64,000 nt of DNA, from contig NZ_CP107939.1 of the NCBI RefSeq assembly GCF_036046055.1, positions 3,286,001 through 3,350,000 on the forward strand. The letters are read 5' to 3'. This DNA is from Nocardia sp. NBC_00403 (lineage in GTDB: Bacteria; Actinomycetota; Actinomycetes; Mycobacteriales; Mycobacteriaceae). The notes below the pieces were generated by a model. It made no database searches and was not told where the DNA came from. It worked only from the letters and a program-made list of their open reading frames with translations. Position numbers and translations under genes: made by a program. Of this stretch, positions 13,401 through 25,217 are shown in pieces (position 1 is the first letter of the stretch; the number at the start of each line of letters is the position of its first letter).

Positions 13401-16400
13401 GGCCGGTGCTGCCGCGGCCGGTCTGGTCCGTACGGCCCAGGCGGAGAGTCGTGGCCGGATCATATTGGTGGACAGCGATTCCGACATCGACGGTCTACTG
13501 GGCGGAATTCTGGCTGTCGAGGAACCGCAGGTGGCGGTGCGTGGCGGGCAGGTCTTCGGTGCGCGACTGGTCCGGGCGACCCCCGCATCGGCGGCCACCG
13601 GCTCGCCCTTCGCCCCGGACGACACGGTCCTGATCACCGGTGCCAGCGGCTATCTCGGTGGCTTGTTCGCCCGGCATCTGGTGGCCACGCGCGGTGTTCG
13701 CCGACTGCTGTTGCTGAGCCGGCGCGGTGAATCCGCCCCCGGCGTAACCGAACTGCGGGACCAGCTGCAGCAGCTCGGTGCCGAGGTCGAGTTCGCCGCG
13801 TGCGACGTCGCCGACCGTGATGCGCTGGCCGCGGTGCTGGCCGCTATCCCCGCGGACCGTCCGCTCGCCGGTGTGTTCCATACGGCTGGTGTGCTCGATG
13901 ACGGTGCGATCGCCGCGCTCACCCCGGACCGGATGGACGCGGTCTTGCGGCCGAAGGTCGATGCCGCCCTGCATCTGGACGAGCTGACCGCCGAGCTGCC
14001 GTTGCGGGCGTTCGTGCTGTTCAGTTCGGCGGCCGGCACCTTCGGCAATCCAGGGCAGGGCAACTATGCCGCGGCCAACGCCTGTTTGGATGCGGTGGCG
14101 TTGCACCGCAAGGCATCCGGGCGTAACGGGCAGTCGCTCGCGTGGGGTCTATGGGGCGCGGACGGGGGTATGGGCGCGGAGCTCGGCGACACCGAGCGGC
14201 GCCGGATGTCTCGGTCGGGCATGCAGCCGCTGACAGAAGAACAGGGCCTGGCGCTGTTCGACGCTGCTTCCGGAATCGACGCGGCCGCTCCCGTGCTGGC
14301 CCGTCTCGATCTGGACGGCATCCGCACCGCGGGGTCTGCCATGGCCCTGCTGTCCGGCCTGCTTCCCGCTCGCCGTCGGACGGCTTCGAGCGGCGCTACG
14401 GCGCTGCGTTCTCGTTTGGCCGCTACTCCCGACAGCGAGCGCCTGGGTGTGCTCGTGGAAACCGTTCGCGGTGAGGTCGCGGCGATTCTGGGCCATCGGA
14501 ACGCGAATGCGATTGCACCCGACAGGGCATTCAGCGATCTGGGCTTCGATTCGATCTCCGCGGTCGAGTTCCGCAATGCCCTCGCGACCGTGACGGGTCT
14601 GCGGTTGCCGGCGAGTTTGGTGTTCGACTATCCGTCACCCCAGGCGCTGGCCGAATACCTGGCCGGCGAGTTCGCCGACCACCAGGGCTCGGCAACAGCT
14701 GTTCGCGCCGCGCAGCAGACCCGCGACCGTCAGCTCGACGAACCCATTGCGATCGTGAGTATGGCGTGCCGGTATCCGGGTGGGGTCGGTTCGCCCGAGG
14801 AGCTGTGGAATCTGGTTGCGACGGGGACGGATGCGGCATCGCAGTTCCCCGTGAATCGTGGTTGGGATGTCGATCGTCTCTACGATGCGGCCGGGGAGAA
14901 GCCGAACAGCACCTACACCCGTGAGGGTGGATTCCTCCATGCCGCAGGTGAATTCGATCCGGCGTTCTTCAATATCAGCCCGAATGAGGCCGCGCTGATG
15001 GATCCGCAGCAGTTCCTGCTGTTGGAGACCTCATGGGAGGCGTTCGAGCGGGCCGGTGTCGACCCCGGCGCGTTGAAGGGCAGCCGGACCGGTGTGTGGG
15101 TCGGCATGATGTATCACGACTATCCGGGCAACGCGAACGCGGGATCTATTGCCTCGGGCCGGGTTTCGTACGTCTTTGGGCTGGAGGGACCGTCCGTCAC
15201 CGTGGATACGGCGTGTTCGTCGTCGCTGGTGGCCATGCATTCGGCTGCGGCTGCGCTGCGGTCGGGCGAATGTGATCTGGCGTTGGCCGGTGGTGTCACC
15301 GTCATGGCCACCCCGGAGACGTTCGTGGAATTCAGCCGGCAGCGTGGGCTGTCGGCGGACGGCCGGTGTAAGTCGTTCTCCGACACCGCCGATGGTGTCG
15401 GCTGGTCGGAAGGTGTCGGCATCCTGGTGCTGGAGCGGTTGTCCGACGCCCAGCGCAATGGTCATCGGGTGCTTGCGGTGATGACCGGTTCGGCGGTGAA
15501 TCAGGACGGTGCGTCGAATGGTTTGACCGCGCCGAACGGTCCCTCGCAGCGGCGGGTGATCGGGCAGGCGCTGGCCAATGCCGGGATTGCGCCGACCGAG
15601 GTGGATGTGGTGGAAGCCCATGGCACCGGCACCACGTTGGGTGATCCGATCGAGGCCCAAGCCCTTTTGGCTACGTACGGGCAGGGTCGGGATGCGGATC
15701 GGCCGTTGTGGTTGGGGTCGTTGAAGTCCAACATCGGCCACGCTCAGGCCGCGGCGGGTGTCGGTGGTGTGATCAAGATGGTCATGGCGATGCGGCATGG
15801 GGTGTTGCCGAAGACACTGCATGTCGATGCGCCCAGTTCCAAGGTGGATTGGTCCGAGGGGCATGTGCGTTTGCTGACCGAGGCGGTGGCGTGGCCGGCA
15901 GCAGCTCGGCCGCGTCGTGCGGGTGTGTCGTCGTTCGGTATCAGCGGCACGAACGCGCACATCATCATCGAACAGGCCCCGGCTGTGGAACCGGAGCCGG
16001 TGGTGGCCGTTCCGGCCGGCGGATTGCTGCCGTGGGCGGTCTCTGCACGCGGCGGGCAGGCTCTTGCCGGTCAGGCCGAGCGGCTGGCCTCTCATGTCAC
16101 CGATCACGACCTGGATCCGGTGGATGTCGGCTTCTCGCTGGCGTCCACGCGTGCGGTGTTGGATCATCGTGCGGTCGTCCTGGCGGAGGACCGTGATGGG
16201 CTCCTGGCGGGTATGCGGGCGCTGGGCCGCGCCGAAACCGCTTCCGGTGTGGTGGCCGGCCGGGTGGTGGCGGGTTCGACGGGGTTGGTGTTCTCGGGTC
16301 AGGGTGCGCAGTGGGCCGGTATGGCTGCCGAGCTGCGGACTGCGTATCCGGTGTTCGCCGAACACTTCGATGCGATTGTCGCGCAGCTGGATCCGCTGCT

Positions 16401-19400
16401 GGGGCAGCCGGTTTCGCTCAGCGTGGCGCTGGCGGACGGAGACCTGGTCGACCGGACGGTGTTCGCGCAGGCGGGGTTGTTCGCGTTCGAGGTGGCGTTG
16501 TTCCGGCTGCTCGAATCGTGGGGTGTGCGGGCGGATGTGGTGGCCGGGCACTCGATCGGTGAGGTCGCTGCCGCGCATGTAGCCGGGGTGTTGTCGCTGA
16601 CGGACGCGTGTGTGCTGGTGGCGGCGCGTGGCCGGTTGATGCAGGCGTTGCCTGCTGGTGGCGCGATGGTCGCTGTCGGTGCTTCTGAAGCTGATGTGCG
16701 GCCGTTGCTGGTCGATGGGGTGTCGGTCGCGGCGGTGAACGGTCCGTCGTCGGTGGTGCTGTCCGGCGTCGAGGACGCGGTCCAGGCCGTTGTCGACACC
16801 TGCGTGGAACGTGGGTGGCGGACGCATCGCCTGCGGGTCTCGCACGCCTTCCATTCGGCGTTGATGGAGCCGATGCTGGCCGAGTTCGCTTCGGTGATCG
16901 AGGGTTTGGCGTTCGCGCGCCCGAGCCTGCCGGTGGTGTCGACGGTGACCGGTGCGCGCATCACGGATGAGATGACCGTTCCGTCCTATTGGGTCGGTCA
17001 GGTCCTCGACACCGTCCGGTTCGCCGATGCGGTCGTCGCGATGGTCGATCTGGGTGTGTCCCGGTTCGCCGAGGTCGGCCCCGACGCGGTGCTGACCCCG
17101 ATGATCGCGCAGATCGTCGACTCCGGGCAGCTGCCCGCGCCTGCGGCGATCGTGCCCTTGGCGCGTCGGGGTCGGGCCGATGCGCCCATGGTGTTGGGTG
17201 GGATGGCCGCCTTGTTCGTGTCCGGCGCCGACGTGGACTGGTCCGGTCTCCATGCCGGAGGTCAGCGAATCGACCTGCCCACCTACGCCTTCCAGCACGA
17301 GCGGTTCTGGCTCGATCCCAGGCAGATGCTGGCGAAGTCGTGGCTGGGAGCCGAACTGGGCGGAGTCGGCTCGGCCGGGCTGGACGCGGTGGAGCATCCG
17401 CTGCTGGGTGCGATGGTGTCGCATCCGGAGTCGGGTGAGGTGAGTTTCACCGGCCGGTGGTCGGTGGACTCGATGGAGTGGCTGGCCGACCACAGCGTGC
17501 TCGGCACCGTATTGCTGCCGGGCACCGGATTCGTCGAGCTCGCGAGCTACGTCGGCGGCGTCCTGGGCTGCGAGGTGGTCGATGAGCTCGTCCTGCATAC
17601 CCCGTTGACGATGCCGGCCGAAGGCAGTGTCTCGGTACAGGTCGTGGTGGCCGGCGCCGACGAGGCCGGTCGCCGCCGGCTGACTGTGCATTCGCGGCCG
17701 GCCGCCGAGGGGCCGTGGTTGCTGCACGCCGAAGGTGTTCTCGCACCGGGCGAGACGGCGGCCGATTTCGATCTGGCCGTGTGGCCGCCTGCGGGTGCGC
17801 AGCCGACTGCCCTCGCGGGCGTCTATGACGAGTTGTTCGACCTCGGGTACGGCTACGGCCCGTTCTTCCAGGGTTTGCGGGCAGCGTGGCGCCGCGGTGA
17901 CGAGTTGTTCGCCGAGGTCACGCTGCCGGATCCGCAGGACGGCAACGGCTTCGGAGTCCATCCGGCACTGTTCGACGCGGCGCTGCATGTCGGTATCGTG
18001 CACGGTCTTCGGGATGGTGTCGGTGATTTCCCGGCCCTGCCGTTCACCTGGAACCGCGTGGTGTTGCACTCCGCCGGCGCCGCCGCGGTGCGCGTCCGAA
18101 TCGTGGTCGACGGCACCGAGTTCACCGTGCAGCTGGCCGATGACCAGGGGCACCCGGTGCTGTCGGTCGGTGCGCTGGTGTCCCGACCGGTATCGGCCGA
18201 TCGCCTGGGCGCCGACCATGCCGCGGAATCCCTCTTCCGCGTGGAATGGAGCACTGTTGCCCCGCCTGCGACGCCGGCGGAGCCCGTCCGGCTGGCTGCG
18301 CTCGGCTGGGTCCGAAGTTCCGGTGCGGTGCGGGGCTTCGGTGATCTCGCGGAGCTGATCGCCGATCTGGATGCGAACCCGGAGGCGGTCGTCCCCGAGA
18401 TGGTGCTACTGGAGAGCCCATTCGAGGATGCGGCGCCACCGCAGGCCGCACGCCGGGTGGTGACCCGGCTCTTGGACACCGTCCAGGGCTGGCTGGCCGA
18501 AACCCGTTTCGCCGGTTCCCGTTTGGTGGTGTCGACCAGACACGCTGTGGCCGTTGCCGATTCCGAATCGGTGCGGTTGGACCAGGCGCCCGTCTGGGGG
18601 CTGGTGCGCGCCGCGCAGGCCGAGCACCCGGGTCGATTCCAGCTCCTGGACCTGGACGGCGACCATGATCCGATCGCGATCGCGACCGCGGCGATGGCTG
18701 CGGAACCGGAAGCCGCTCTGCGTGGGCAGGAGGTGCGGGTGCCGCGCTTCGGCCGCCACACACCCGATGTGATCGCTCGCCCGATCGAGCCGGGCACTGT
18801 CCTGGTGACCGGTGGCACCGGCGGTCTGGGTGCCGTGATCGCCCGGCATTTGGTGACCGAACACGGTGTGCGCCACCTGCTCCTGACGTCCCGGCGGGGT
18901 CTGGGTGCGCCCGGCGCCCCCGAGCTGCGCGATGAGCTCGTCGAGCTCGGCGCGCAGGTCGCGGTAGCCGCCTGCGATGTGTCGGATCGGGCCGCGGTAG
19001 CCGCACTGCTGGACGGCATCTCGGCCGAGCATCCGCTGGTGGGCGTCGTGCATGCGGCCGGAATCGCGGACAACGGCGTGATCGAGTCGATGACGCCGGA
19101 CCGGCTCGGGAATGTCTTCGGGCCCAAGGCCGATGCCGCGTGGCATCTGCACGAGCTCACCCGCGACGCCGCGCTGTCGCTGTTCGTGCTGCTGTCCTCG
19201 GCGGGTGGGTTGGTGCTGGCTGCCGGCCAGGCCAACTACGCAGCGGCGAACGTCTTCCTCGACGCTCTCGCGGCGCATCGTCGCGATCTCGGACTACCCT
19301 CTACCGCAATTGATTACGGCCTGTGGGCGCGGTCGACCGGCCTCGGTGCCGAGCTGTCCGAGGACGACTTCGATCGGATGCGGAGGCTGGGTTTCCCGCC

Positions 19401-22400
19401 GTTGACCGAGGCCGAAGGCCTGGCGTTGTTCGATGCGGCGATCGCCGCCGAGACGGCCCAGGTGGTGGCGCTGCGGGTCGACGCGGCCGTGCTGCGTACC
19501 CGGGGCGAGCAGATCCCCGCCCTGCTGCGGGCGATCGCACCCGCTCCCGTGCGCCGGGCGACTCGGACCGCGGCTGGGCAGGCGTTCGCGCAGCGGCTGG
19601 CCGGGCTCTCCGACACCGATCGTGCCGGCGCACTGCTCGATCTCGTCCGCGCCACTGCCGCAGACACTCTCGGGCACGCCTCCGACGCTGCCGTTGAGCC
19701 CCAGCAGGCTTTCCAGCAGCTCGGGTTCGACTCGTTGAGCGCCATCGAGTTCCGCAACAAGCTCAATACCGCGACCGGTCTGCAACTGCCGGCCACGCTG
19801 ATCTTCGATTACCCCAACCCGCAGCTCGTCGCCGACTTCATCGATTCCCAGTTCACCGGCACGAGCCAGGACATCGAAATCACCACCGGCACAGCCGTCG
19901 GCGACGACCGGATCGCCGTGGTGGCGATGGGCTGCCGCTACCCGGGTGGAATCGCGTCGCCGGAGGATCTATGGCGGTTGGTCACCTCCGGTGGGGAGAC
20001 CACCGGAGAGCTGCCGGACGATCGGGGCTGGGATATCGACGGTATCTACGATCCTGAGCCCGGCAAGGCAGGTAAGACCTACACGCGCCATGGTGGATTC
20101 CTTTACTCCGCAGCCGATTTCGACGCGGACTTCTTCGGGATCAGCCCGAACGAGGCGACAGTGATGGATCCGCAGCAGCGGGTGCTGCTGGAGGTTTCCT
20201 GGGAGGCGCTGGAACGCGCCGGTGTCGACCCGGCGGTGCTGCGCGGCAGCTCGACCGGCGTGTTCACCGGCGTGATGTACCACGACTACGCCCAGGGCGC
20301 CGGCACCGGTAACAACGCCGGCGGCAGCCTGGTCTCCGGTCGCATCGCCTACACGCTGGGCTTGGAAGGTCCTGCGGTGTCGGTGGATACGGCGTGCTCG
20401 TCGTCGCTGGTCGCCCTGCATCTGGCCGCGCAGTCGCTGCGGTCGGGCGAGTGCGATCTGGCGTTGGCCGGTGGTGTGGCCGTGATGTCGGCACCGGACA
20501 TGTTCCTCGAGTTCAGTCGCCAGCGGGGGTTGTCCCCGGACGGTCGCTGTAAGTCCTTCGCGGACGCGGCCGACGGTGTCGCCTGGTCGGAGGGCGCGGG
20601 TGTGCTGGTGCTCGAGCGGTTGTCCGACGCCCGGCGCAACGGTCATCGGGTGCTCGCGGTGATCGCGGGTTCGGCGGTGAATCAGGATGGTGCGTCGAAC
20701 GGTTTCGCCGCGCCGAACGGCCCGTCACAGCGGCGAGTGATCCGCCAGGCTCTCGCGAATGCCGGGGTCTCGCCGGTCGACGTCGATGCGGTGGAAGCTC
20801 ACGGCACCGGTACGACGCTGGGTGATCCGATCGAGGCGCAGGCGCTGATCGCCACGTACGGCCGAGATCGGGATGTCGCTCGGCCGTTGTGGTTGGGTTC
20901 GTTGAAGTCCAACATCGGTCACGCTCAGGCTGCCGCGGGTGTGGGTGGCGTGATCAAGATGGTCATGGCCATGCAGCACGGGCTGCTGCCGCAGACCCTG
21001 CACGTGGATCAGCCGTCCACGAAGGTGGATTGGTCCGAGGGGCAGGTCCGGCTGCTGACCGAGCCGGTGTTGTGGCCGGAGGTGGATCGGCCGCGTCGTG
21101 CGGCGGTGTCCTCGTTCGGCCTCAGCGGCACCAACGCGCACCTGATCGTCGAACAGGCACCCGCAGTGGACCCGGCTCCGGAGATCAAGACCGCTCCGGC
21201 CGGCGGAGTGCTGCCCTGGGTGCTCTCCGCCCGCAGTGCAGAGGCGCTCGCCGATCAGGCCGCCCGCCTGGCAGCGCAGGTGAGCGGCCACGACGACGAC
21301 CCGATCGATGTCGGCTTCTCACTTATCGATTCGAGAATGCTGTTCGACCACCGGGCCGTGGTGTTCGCGACCGAACGTGACGCGCTGCGGGCCGGAACAC
21401 AAGCGCTGAGCCGGTCCGAATCCCTTCCGGGTGTGGTGTCCGGCCGGGTGGTGGCGGGTTCGACGGGTCTGGTGTTCTCGGGTCAGGGTGCGCAGTGGGC
21501 CGGTATGGCCGCCGAGTTGCGTGCCGTGTACCCGGTGTTCGCCGAGCACTTCGATGCGATTGTCGCGCAGCTGGATCCGCTACTGGGACGGCAGACTTCG
21601 CTGGATGTGGCGCTGTCGGACGAGGATTCGGTCGATCAGACCGTGTTCGCGCAGGCGGGGTTGTTCGCGTTCGAGGTGGCGTTGTTCCGGCTGCTCGAAT
21701 CGTGGGGCGTACGTGCGGATGTCGTGGCCGGGCACTCGATCGGTGAGGTCGCTGCCGCGCATGTGGCCGGGGTGATGTCGCTCGAGGATGCGTGTGTGCT
21801 GGTGGCGGCGCGCGGCCGGTTGATGCAGGCGTTGCCTTCCGGTGGGGCGATGGTCGCTGTCGGCGCCGCCGAGGCCGACGTGACGGCGTTGCTGTCCGGC
21901 GAGGTCTCGATCGCGGCGGTCAACGGCCCGGCATCGGTGGTGCTCTCCGGCATCGAAGGCGATGTGCTCGCGGTAGTCGAGAAGTGCACCGAGCGTGGTT
22001 GGCGGACACACAGATTGCGGGTGTCGCACGCCTTCCATTCGGCCTTGATGGAGCCGATGCTGGCCGAGTTCGCCTCGGCGATAGCTGGTTTGGTGTTCGG
22101 TCGCCCGAGCATCCCGCTGGTGTCGACGGTGACCGGTGCCCGGATCACCGATGAGATGACCGATCGGGCGTATTGGGTCGGTCAGGTTCGTGACACCGTC
22201 CGGTTTGCCGACGCGGTTGTCGCGATGGCAGGTCTGGGTGTATCCCGGTTCGCCGAGGTCGGACCGGACGCCGTGCTCTTCCCGATGGTCAACCAGATCG
22301 TCGAGGAGCTGACGGTGACCGCGGCTGCGACGGTGGTGGCGCTGGCGCGTCGAGGCCAGGCGGACGCGTCCGCCGTGGTGGCCGGGACTGCCGGGTTGTT

Positions 22401-25206
22401 CGTCACCGGCGCGCACGTCGATTGGGTCCGCCTGTACGCCGGTACCGGAGCTCGGCGCATCGACCTGCCCACCTACGCCTTCCAGCGTCAGCGCTATTGG
22501 ATGGCCGCCGGGTCCGCCGCCGGTGGTGACGCCAGGTCGATGGGTTTCGCGGCCACCGGGCACCCCCTGGTCTCGGCCGTGGTATCGCAACCGGAGTCCG
22601 ACGCGATCGCGCTCAGCGGCCGATTGTCGGTGCAGACGCAGCCCTGGCTGGCCGACCATGCCGTCATGGACACCGTGTTGGTCCCCGGCACCGGTCTGGT
22701 CGAGCTCGCCCTGCACGCCGGAGAACAGCTCGGCTGCACGGTGCTGGAGGAGCTGGTACTGCGGGCGCCGCTGGTGCTGTCGGATTCGGCAGGGGTCGCC
22801 GTGCGGGTCGTGGTCGATGCCGAGGATGCGGCCGGTCGTCGCAGGGTTCGGATCTTCTCCCGCTCCGACGATGGTGTCGATGCGCCGTGGACGTTGAACG
22901 CCGAGGGCGGGCTCGCGCCGGAAGGTGGCAGTGCCGCAGTGGATCTGGTGTCCTGGCCGCCCGCGGACGCGGTCGCGGTGGATATCGACGGTGTCTATGA
23001 CGCCCTCGATGCGCAGGGCTATCACTACGGTCCGGTGTTCCAGGCGCTGCGAGCGGTCTGGCGCGGATCCGACGGGCTCTACGCCGAGGTCGAGTTGCCC
23101 GAGACGGCGCGAGCGGACGCGGAACGGTTCGGCATTCATCCCGCGCTGCTGGATGCGGCATTGCACGCCTTGCGTTTTGCCGATGAAACCACGTCGGAGG
23201 AAACCGGCCTGGCGTTGCCGTTCGAGTGGTCAGGCGTCACTGTGCACTCGGCGGGGGCCGATGCGTTGCGGGTTCGGCTCACTCGCATCGGTGCAAGCGG
23301 AGTCGCGCTGGATCTGGCGGATTCGACCGGTGCTGCCGTGGCGACGGTGCGGCACTTGGCGTCCCGGCCGATCGATCCCGCACAGCTCACCACGGGCACA
23401 CCCATCACTCGCACTGCCGTCTTCGATGTCCGCTGGACACCGATCACGGTGTCCGAGAACGACGTCGCCGGGGTGGCATGGGCGGATCTCGGTGACGTGG
23501 GTGAGCAGGTCCCGCAGGTGGTGGTGCTGGACTGCCCGGCGGGCAATGATCCCGCGTCCGTTCGTGCCGCTACTCATGGTGTGCTGGAGGCACTGCAGTC
23601 CTGGATTGCCGAGCCTCGGTTCGGTGAGTCGGTGCTGGTAGTTCGGACCGGCGGCGCGGTATCGGTGGCCGGGGAGGACATTTCGAACTTGGCCGGTGCC
23701 GCTGTCGGCGGCCTGGTTCGGGCCGCACAGTCGGAGCATCCTGGTCGGATCGTGCTGATCGACAGCGATTGCGGCATAGACGGTCTGCTGGGCGGGATTC
23801 TGGCTGCCGAGGAACCACAGGTGGCCGTCCGCGCCGGGCGGGTACATGTCGCGCGACTCGCCCGGGTCGTCTCCACCGACGCTCCGGCGACCGGTTCCTT
23901 CGATTCGGGCGACACGGTTCTGATCACCGGTGCCGGCGGCTTCCTCGGTGGGTTGTTCGCCCGGCATCTGGTGGCCACGGGCGGTGTTCGCCGTCTGTTG
24001 TTGCTGAGTCGGCGCGGTGAATCCGGCACGGGTGCAACCGAACTGCGGGACCAGCTGCAGCAGCTCGGCGCCGAGGTCGAGTTCGTCGCGTGTGACGTCG
24101 CCGATCGTGCCGCGCTGGCGCAGGTGCTGGCCGGCGTCCCTGCCGACCACCCGCTGACCGGTGTGTTCCATATGGCCGGTGTGCTCGATGACGGTGCGAT
24201 CGCTTCGCTGACTCCGGCCCGCATGGATGCGGTGTTCGGGCCGAAGGTCGATGCGGCCCTGCACCTGCACGAACTGACCGCCGAGCTGCCGTTGCGGGCG
24301 TTCGTCGTGTTCAGTTCGGCGGCCGGTGCATTCGGTAATGCCGGCCAGGGCAACTACGCCGCGGCCAACGCTTGCCTGGACGCGCTGGCGGCGCACCGTA
24401 GGGCAGCCGGGATCCCCGGCACCTCGCTGGCCTGGGGTCTGTGGAGTATGGACGGCGGTATGGCGGCGGAGCTCGGTGACACCGAGCGGCGCCGGATGTC
24501 CCGATCGGGCATGCTGCCGCTGTCGCAGGAGCAGGGTCTGGCGCTGTTCGATGCGGCGACCGGGCTGGACACGGCGGCCCCCGTCCTCGCCCGCTTGGAT
24601 CTCGATGCCATGCGTGGCGCGGGACCCGCAGTGCCCGTACTGCTTTCCGGGCTGGTCCCGCAGCGCCGGAAGGCAGCCTCGGGTGCGTCGGCGGCGCTGC
24701 GGGCACGGTTGGCGAGCACTACCGACAGAGAGCGCCTCGACGTGCTGCTGGAGATCGTGCGTGGTCAGGTCGCGGCGATTCTGGGTCATCGGAATGCGAA
24801 TGTGATTGCACCCGACCGGCCCTTCAGCGAGCTGGGCTTCGATTCGATCTCCGCTGTCGAATTCCGTAATGCCCTCGCGACCGCGACAGGTTTGCGGTTG
24901 CCGGCGACCGCGGTGTTCGACTATCCGTCACCGCAGGCGCTGGCCGAATATCTGGCCGGCCAGTTCGGCGGCCATCGGGACTCGGAGCCGGCAACGGAGC
25001 TGTCGGAGAACAGCATTCGTAACGCCCTCCAGACGATCCCGCTCGCCCGTCTGCGCGACGCGGGCCTGCTGGACGCCCTCATGAAGCTCACGAACGGGCC
25101 CGACAGCCAGGACGACACTGATCAGACCGTCACGGATGAGTCGATCGACGACCTCGATATCGACGGCTTGATCGACCTGGCCTACAACAACTCCTCCGAG
25201 GACTGA
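1..25206 (+). CDS. Modular type I polyketide synthase, five modules visible, 5' end outside the window
   Basis: The frame is open from base 1 for 8401 residues and begins inside a ketosynthase, past its active-site Cys, so the ATG at base 1 is an internal Met. The protein is a multimodular assembly-line PKS that extends an ACP-bound chain with malonyl-CoA. Five repeats of KS-AT-DH-KR-ACP are visible; the first KS is only the C-terminal part. KS cysteines in DTACSSS lie at about residues 1659, 3372, 5072 and 6799. Every AT has GHSIGE and HAFHS, known for malonyl-specific ATs. No ER or methyltransferase domain is seen. The C-terminal ~70 residues are acidic and end in [13 protein letters not shown], like class-1 C-terminal docking domains, which suits hand-over to the next gene. 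The stop codon overlaps the ribosome site of that gene, so the two are surely one operon. Confidence 0.97.
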   Translation: MLVLERLSDAQRHGHRVWAVIRGTAINQDGASNGLTVPNGPSQQRVIRAALANGRLSTDDVDVVEAHGTGTVLGDPIEAHALLATYGQDRDPQRPLWLGSLKSNIGHSVAAAGVGGMIKMIMAMRHGVMPPTLHVDEPTPRVDWSTGAIELLTRKRDWPEEADRPRRAAVSSFGISGTNAHVILEHVSVGEAAESEPGTNPGSSGSTVAVAVPWVVSAKSEASLRAQAARLHEFVAADPAVSVSEVAHSLISTRTLFAHRAVVVGDDRAELLRRLATVAAGDPGPDVAVGSGAASRVGVMFAGQGSQRAGMGQRLYGRFPVFAEAFDQVCAQLDPLLGLCLRDAISSGTELEQTRLTQPALFAVEVALYRLLESWGVTADVVFGHSIGEIAAAHVAGVLSLADACTLVAARGRLMQELPTGGAMLAVRAGEQEVTALLDGVDGVDVAAVNGPAAVVISGRAEVVDVLAEQLRERGRRVKRLRVSHAFHSSLMEPMLARFAEVVATLRFDPPRIPVISTVTGAVADPGLWCSPQYWVDQVRRPVRFADAAAAAWADGVDTFVEVGPDSVLSAMTAECLPEAATAVAVLHPERDEPAEILAAVARLFVRAVPVRWNTVLADPNPAPVELPTYAFDRRRFWLEPALGAAGVESVGLGAMGHPLLGAVVSEAKSGDVLLTGRLSVATQPWLADHAVAGLVLLPGTGFVELALRAGAEAGYPVIDDLTLQAPLVVPASGGVRIQVVVGGPGPEFAQRPISIYSRSEHDPDGQWVLNARGQLTTLDDTAAPASETWPPAAATDLDVASAYTALSERGYEYGPAFQSVRALWRRGAEVFAEIAIDTDSGARAEGFGIHPALLDGALQAGLLAGILDNAAGQQDSPFTVAAGHVVLPFSWESVALHAAEASVLRVRLTTTGSSVSLWVADEQGQPVLSGSVTPRPMRLEQLAAGAGGAADPVLEVVWSPVESDSPAVDSGSVRWDRLDPAAAVPPVVVVETGSGWSEASGTDVVTATHAEVARVLEVLQAWLSEDRFAASTLLVATRGAVAVADEDLTDLAGAAVWGLVRTAQTEDPGRIILVDTDTGVDQSVAATVVAVGEPQVVLRDGITHTARLSRAAPVASASAAADAFGAGTVLITGGTGGLGAVVARHVVAEHGVRSLMLVSRRGPRVEGIAALCAELEQSGAQVRVVACDVTDADAVAGLLADIPTQWPLTGVIHAAGVLDDGVIASLTTQRVDAVLAPKVDAAWHLHQATADLDLAAFVVFSSISGTVGGPGQGNYSAANAFLDGLVAHRRARGLAGQSLAWGPWARSGGMAGQLGEVDLARMSRAGFTAIPDELALAGWDAVLERGTAHAVIATVDTATIRAQAEAGLLPPLLRALAPAVRRSAALSTVGSSLRQRLSGLDAGRQRQAVLDTVRTHIAAVLGHDSASAIDPDRAFQDLGFDSLGAVELRNRLKTATGLSLAAAVVFDYPTPLALAAHLTDELTGTGHTVAVTAAKAFDGEPIAIVGMACRYPGGVRSPEELWQLVVTGTDATSEFPVNRGWDTERLYDPTGETPHTTYTRSGGFLHAAGEFDPAFFNISPNEAALMDPQQFLLLETSWEAFERAGVDPALLRGSATGVFAGMMYHDYPVNANAGSIASGRISYVFGLEGPSVTVDTACSSSLVTMHLAAQSLRSGECDLALAGGVTVMATPETFVEFSRQRGLSPDGRCKSFSDTADGVAWSEGAGVLVLERLSDARRNGHDVLAVIAGSAVNQDGASNGLTAPNGPSQRRVIRQALANAGVSPVDVDVVEAHGTGTTLGDPIEAQALLATYGQERVADRPLWLGSLKSNIGHAQAAAGVGGVIKMVMAMRHGLLPQTLHVDQPSTKIDWSEGHVRLLTEPMAWPEVDRPRRAGVSSFGISGTNAHLIIEQAPVSAVESVPEVRTVPAVPWMLSTRSGEALAAAAARLASHVVDHDPIDVGFSLASTRSVFEHRAVVVADDRAGLLAGVRALAAGAPASGVVSGRVVAGSTGVVFSGQGAQWAGMAAELCAAYPVFAEAFDAIVAGLDPMLGQSVSLSVALADGELVDRTVFAQAGLFAFEVALFRLLESWGVRADVVAGHSIGEVAAAHVAGVLSLTDACVLVAARGRLMQALPAGGAMVAVGASEADVRPLLVDGVSIAAVNGPSSVVLSGVEAGVVATAEVCAERGWRTHRLRVSHAFHSALMEPMLAEFATAIEGLTFARPSIPLVSTVTGAEVVDEMGDPSYWVGQVRDTVRFADAVATMAGSGVSRFAEVGPDAVLTPMVAQTLSDATAVSMTRRDQADAVTVTSAVAGLFVAGAEVDWAGIYDGSGARRIDLPTYAFQHERFWLDAKQMLAQSWLGAELGGVTAAGLDAAAHPLLGAVVPHPDSGAVSFTGRWSLDSVEWLADHSVLGTVLLPGTGFVELAGHVGGLLGCEVVDELVLHTPLTLTAEGDVAVQVVVVAPDEAGRRRLSVHSRQTAAGPWVLHAEGVLVPGEGMADFDLVAWPPAGAQPLDVEGAYDELLDIGYGYGPFFQGLQAAWQRGDEVFAEVALPDPKDAKGFGIHPALFDAALHAAIVHGLRGGVEGFPALPFSWNRVVLHAAGAAAVRVRIVLQGDRFAVQMADEQGQPVLSVGALISRPVSADRLSADGVSDALFGVEWVAAAPSMVSVDPDRVAVLGGRDGDLAALIADLDANPDSVVPDLVLLECPTHEGAPPAAARRVAMGVLETVQRWLADSRFAGSRLVVLTRHAVAIADAEQVDLGQAPVWGVLRAAQAEHPGRFQLLDLDADSDSLAAAAAVATEPEAALRGMSAYVPRLRRHAPGAIVRLSEPGTVLVTGGTGGLGAVIARHLVTEHGVRHVLLTSRRGPDAPGAGELRAELTELGAEVTVAACDVSDRSALAALLDGISVEHPLVGVVHAAGTSDNGLVESITAERVDYVFGPKVDAAWHLHELTRDASLSLFVLVSSAGGLVLAAGQANYAAANVFLDALAAHRRSLGLPSTAVDYGLWARSSGLGVELSEDDFDRMRRLGFPPLTEADGLALFDSAIATDTAQLVALRVDPAVLRTRGEQIPALVRSLVPAPVRRQTRTAAGQAVALELAGLSEVDRARALLDLVRSVAAATLGHASVDAVESQQAFQQLGFDSLSAVEFRNKLNAVTGLQLPATLVFDYPNARVVAEFIDSQLTGTAAVEKPVISRVRTGDDPIAVVAMSCRYPGGVASPEDLWDLVTSGTDTTGEMPSDRGWDIEGIYDPEPGRAGKTYTRQGGFLYSAADFDADFFGISPNEATMMDPQQRLLLEISWEALERAGVDPAVLRGSSTGVFTGVMYHDYAQRTGTGSGAAGSLVSGRVSYAFGLEGPSVTVDTACSSSLVALHLAAQSLRSGECDLALAGGVAVMGTPDMFLEFGRQRGLSPDGRCKSFSDTADGVGWSEGAGVLVLERLSDARRNGHDVLAVIAGTAVNQDGASNGFSAPNGPSQQRVIRQALANAGVSPDEVDVVEAHGTGTTLGDPIEAQALLATYGQQRAADRPLWLGSLKSNIGHAQAAAGVGGVIKMVMAIRHGLLPRTLHVDRPSTKVDWSEGHVRLLTESVAWPEVDRPRRAGVSSFGISGTNAHLIVEQAPVTAPVVVQAPEPSSVPAARPWVISARSAEALAAQAARLASHVGDHDPVDVGFSLASTRAVFEHRAVVVADDRDGLLAGARALGAGTQAPGVVSGRAAAGSTGFVFSGQGAQWAGMAAGLRTAYPVFAEHFDAIVTELDPLLGQVVSLGTALADGELVDRTVFAQAGLFAFEVALFRLLESWGVRAGVAAGHSIGEIAAAHVAGVLSLADACVLVAARGRLMQALPAGGAMVAVGASELDVLPLLVAGAVSIAAVNGPSSVVLSGVEADVLAVAEQCAEQGWRTHRLRVSHAFHSALMEPMLAEFASAIKGLTFGRPSIPLVSTVTGARITDEMSDREYWVGQVRDTVRFADAVATMAGSGVSRFAEIGPDAVLTPMIAQTLDTGDGAAATVAALSRRDQADVSAVPTGLAWLFVAGADLDWAGLYAGTGARRIDLPTYAFQRRRYWMSEGSVGRGDARAMGLVATAHPLVSVVVSQPDSQAMILTGRLSVHTHPWLADHLVLGTVLFPGTGFVELALYAGERVGCSTLDDLVLQAPLVLPESEGAAVRIVVDPADESGRRGVRIFSSPDGDADASSSWLLNAEGALAPSAAVPAVDLAAWPPAGAQVLNVDGVYDELLDAGYGYGPVFQGLRAAWQRGEEVFAEVALPDPQDGQGFGLHPALLDAALHALRPAGHLRAEGTGPELPFEWSGVTVHAAGAGALRVRLTRVGDRAVAVDLADSTGAAVATVRQLVSRPIDPVQLSTGASVARSAVFQVEWTPISVSGIGIDAVSWADLGDEVPAAVVLDCPAGNEPDTVRAATHGVLRVLQSWLADERFGESALVVRTSGAVSVAGEDITNLAGAAAAGLVRTAQAESRGRIILVDSDSDIDGLLGGILAVEEPQVAVRGGQVFGARLVRATPASAATGSPFAPDDTVLITGASGYLGGLFARHLVATRGVRRLLLLSRRGESAPGVTELRDQLQQLGAEVEFAACDVADRDALAAVLAAIPADRPLAGVFHTAGVLDDGAIAALTPDRMDAVLRPKVDAALHLDELTAELPLRAFVLFSSAAGTFGNPGQGNYAAANACLDAVALHRKASGRNGQSLAWGLWGADGGMGAELGDTERRRMSRSGMQPLTEEQGLALFDAASGIDAAAPVLARLDLDGIRTAGSAMALLSGLLPARRRTASSGATALRSRLAATPDSERLGVLVETVRGEVAAILGHRNANAIAPDRAFSDLGFDSISAVEFRNALATVTGLRLPASLVFDYPSPQALAEYLAGEFADHQGSATAVRAAQQTRDRQLDEPIAIVSMACRYPGGVGSPEELWNLVATGTDAASQFPVNRGWDVDRLYDAAGEKPNSTYTREGGFLHAAGEFDPAFFNISPNEAALMDPQQFLLLETSWEAFERAGVDPGALKGSRTGVWVGMMYHDYPGNANAGSIASGRVSYVFGLEGPSVTVDTACSSSLVAMHSAAAALRSGECDLALAGGVTVMATPETFVEFSRQRGLSADGRCKSFSDTADGVGWSEGVGILVLERLSDAQRNGHRVLAVMTGSAVNQDGASNGLTAPNGPSQRRVIGQALANAGIAPTEVDVVEAHGTGTTLGDPIEAQALLATYGQGRDADRPLWLGSLKSNIGHAQAAAGVGGVIKMVMAMRHGVLPKTLHVDAPSSKVDWSEGHVRLLTEAVAWPAAARPRRAGVSSFGISGTNAHIIIEQAPAVEPEPVVAVPAGGLLPWAVSARGGQALAGQAERLASHVTDHDLDPVDVGFSLASTRAVLDHRAVVLAEDRDGLLAGMRALGRAETASGVVAGRVVAGSTGLVFSGQGAQWAGMAAELRTAYPVFAEHFDAIVAQLDPLLGQPVSLSVALADGDLVDRTVFAQAGLFAFEVALFRLLESWGVRADVVAGHSIGEVAAAHVAGVLSLTDACVLVAARGRLMQALPAGGAMVAVGASEADVRPLLVDGVSVAAVNGPSSVVLSGVEDAVQAVVDTCVERGWRTHRLRVSHAFHSALMEPMLAEFASVIEGLAFARPSLPVVSTVTGARITDEMTVPSYWVGQVLDTVRFADAVVAMVDLGVSRFAEVGPDAVLTPMIAQIVDSGQLPAPAAIVPLARRGRADAPMVLGGMAALFVSGADVDWSGLHAGGQRIDLPTYAFQHERFWLDPRQMLAKSWLGAELGGVGSAGLDAVEHPLLGAMVSHPESGEVSFTGRWSVDSMEWLADHSVLGTVLLPGTGFVELASYVGGVLGCEVVDELVLHTPLTMPAEGSVSVQVVVAGADEAGRRRLTVHSRPAAEGPWLLHAEGVLAPGETAADFDLAVWPPAGAQPTALAGVYDELFDLGYGYGPFFQGLRAAWRRGDELFAEVTLPDPQDGNGFGVHPALFDAALHVGIVHGLRDGVGDFPALPFTWNRVVLHSAGAAAVRVRIVVDGTEFTVQLADDQGHPVLSVGALVSRPVSADRLGADHAAESLFRVEWSTVAPPATPAEPVRLAALGWVRSSGAVRGFGDLAELIADLDANPEAVVPEMVLLESPFEDAAPPQAARRVVTRLLDTVQGWLAETRFAGSRLVVSTRHAVAVADSESVRLDQAPVWGLVRAAQAEHPGRFQLLDLDGDHDPIAIATAAMAAEPEAALRGQEVRVPRFGRHTPDVIARPIEPGTVLVTGGTGGLGAVIARHLVTEHGVRHLLLTSRRGLGAPGAPELRDELVELGAQVAVAACDVSDRAAVAALLDGISAEHPLVGVVHAAGIADNGVIESMTPDRLGNVFGPKADAAWHLHELTRDAALSLFVLLSSAGGLVLAAGQANYAAANVFLDALAAHRRDLGLPSTAIDYGLWARSTGLGAELSEDDFDRMRRLGFPPLTEAEGLALFDAAIAAETAQVVALRVDAAVLRTRGEQIPALLRAIAPAPVRRATRTAAGQAFAQRLAGLSDTDRAGALLDLVRATAADTLGHASDAAVEPQQAFQQLGFDSLSAIEFRNKLNTATGLQLPATLIFDYPNPQLVADFIDSQFTGTSQDIEITTGTAVGDDRIAVVAMGCRYPGGIASPEDLWRLVTSGGETTGELPDDRGWDIDGIYDPEPGKAGKTYTRHGGFLYSAADFDADFFGISPNEATVMDPQQRVLLEVSWEALERAGVDPAVLRGSSTGVFTGVMYHDYAQGAGTGNNAGGSLVSGRIAYTLGLEGPAVSVDTACSSSLVALHLAAQSLRSGECDLALAGGVAVMSAPDMFLEFSRQRGLSPDGRCKSFADAADGVAWSEGAGVLVLERLSDARRNGHRVLAVIAGSAVNQDGASNGFAAPNGPSQRRVIRQALANAGVSPVDVDAVEAHGTGTTLGDPIEAQALIATYGRDRDVARPLWLGSLKSNIGHAQAAAGVGGVIKMVMAMQHGLLPQTLHVDQPSTKVDWSEGQVRLLTEPVLWPEVDRPRRAAVSSFGLSGTNAHLIVEQAPAVDPAPEIKTAPAGGVLPWVLSARSAEALADQAARLAAQVSGHDDDPIDVGFSLIDSRMLFDHRAVVFATERDALRAGTQALSRSESLPGVVSGRVVAGSTGLVFSGQGAQWAGMAAELRAVYPVFAEHFDAIVAQLDPLLGRQTSLDVALSDEDSVDQTVFAQAGLFAFEVALFRLLESWGVRADVVAGHSIGEVAAAHVAGVMSLEDACVLVAARGRLMQALPSGGAMVAVGAAEADVTALLSGEVSIAAVNGPASVVLSGIEGDVLAVVEKCTERGWRTHRLRVSHAFHSALMEPMLAEFASAIAGLVFGRPSIPLVSTVTGARITDEMTDRAYWVGQVRDTVRFADAVVAMAGLGVSRFAEVGPDAVLFPMVNQIVEELTVTAAATVVALARRGQADASAVVAGTAGLFVTGAHVDWVRLYAGTGARRIDLPTYAFQRQRYWMAAGSAAGGDARSMGFAATGHPLVSAVVSQPESDAIALSGRLSVQTQPWLADHAVMDTVLVPGTGLVELALHAGEQLGCTVLEELVLRAPLVLSDSAGVAVRVVVDAEDAAGRRRVRIFSRSDDGVDAPWTLNAEGGLAPEGGSAAVDLVSWPPADAVAVDIDGVYDALDAQGYHYGPVFQALRAVWRGSDGLYAEVELPETARADAERFGIHPALLDAALHALRFADETTSEETGLALPFEWSGVTVHSAGADALRVRLTRIGASGVALDLADSTGAAVATVRHLASRPIDPAQLTTGTPITRTAVFDVRWTPITVSENDVAGVAWADLGDVGEQVPQVVVLDCPAGNDPASVRAATHGVLEALQSWIAEPRFGESVLVVRTGGAVSVAGEDISNLAGAAVGGLVRAAQSEHPGRIVLIDSDCGIDGLLGGILAAEEPQVAVRAGRVHVARLARVVSTDAPATGSFDSGDTVLITGAGGFLGGLFARHLVATGGVRRLLLLSRRGESGTGATELRDQLQQLGAEVEFVACDVADRAALAQVLAGVPADHPLTGVFHMAGVLDDGAIASLTPARMDAVFGPKVDAALHLHELTAELPLRAFVVFSSAAGAFGNAGQGNYAAANACLDALAAHRRAAGIPGTSLAWGLWSMDGGMAAELGDTERRRMSRSGMLPLSQEQGLALFDAATGLDTAAPVLARLDLDAMRGAGPAVPVLLSGLVPQRRKAASGASAALRARLASTTDRERLDVLLEIVRGQVAAILGHRNANVIAPDRPFSELGFDSISAVEFRNALATATGLRLPATAVFDYPSPQALAEYLAGQFGGHRDSEPATELSENSIRNALQTIPLARLRDAGLLDALMKLTNGPDSQDDTDQTVTDESIDDLDIDGLIDLAYNNSSED
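4501..9570 (+). other. PKS module 2: KS-AT-DH-KR-ACP (type-A repeat)
   Basis: KS has its Cys codon at 4975 and [16 protein letters not shown], the marker of the KS type shared with modules 4 and 6. AT (about 6030-7010) is malonyl type. DH motif [10 protein letters not shown] near 7231 is intact, with FDAALH downstream. KR (about 8515-9120) has the NADPH loop TGGTGGLG, Ser, Tyr (QANYAAAN) and Lys, but the usual LDD is replaced by SDN near 8782. It also lacks the Trp that marks A-type KRs, so stereochemistry cannot be called with confidence. ACP has QLGFDSL near 9430. Confidence 0.9.
9622..14670 (+). other. PKS module 3: KS-AT-DH-KR-ACP (type-B repeat)
   Basis: KS Cys codon is at 10114; [16 protein letters not shown] marks the KS type shared with modules 5 and 7. 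AT (about 11190-12170) is malonyl type. DH motif [10 protein letters not shown] near 12376 is intact. KR (about 13620-14230) has the NADPH loop TGASGYLG, the LDD fingerprint near 13894 and catalytic Tyr in [11 protein letters not shown] carries DLGFDSI near 14535. Confidence 0.9.
14737..19850 (+). other. PKS module 4: KS-AT-DH-KR-ACP (type-A repeat)
   Basis: This is the same subtype as modules 2 and 6. KS Cys codon is at 15214. AT is about 16280-17290, malonyl type. [12 protein letters not shown] near 17491 is intact. KR (about 18795-19400) is catalytically complete but has ADN in place of LDD near 19066. ACP has QLGFDSL near 19714. A roughly 180-bp stretch of its AT around GHSIGE reads as identical to the same stretch of module 2. 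Confidence 0.9.
19903..24960 (+). other. PKS module 5: KS-AT-DH-KR-ACP (type-B repeat, altered DH motif)
   Basis: KS Cys codon is at 20395. AT is about 21460-22480, malonyl type. The DH motif reads [10 protein letters not shown] near 22657: the conserved Gly of HxxxGxxxxP is Asp (codon 22669-22671), the only such change among the seven DHs. The partner Asp in LLDAALH near 23146 is kept. KR (about 23910-24520) has TGAGGFLG and LDD near 24184. ACP has ELGFDSI near 24829. Confidence 0.88.
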
Positions 25207-25217
25207 AGGACCGATTG

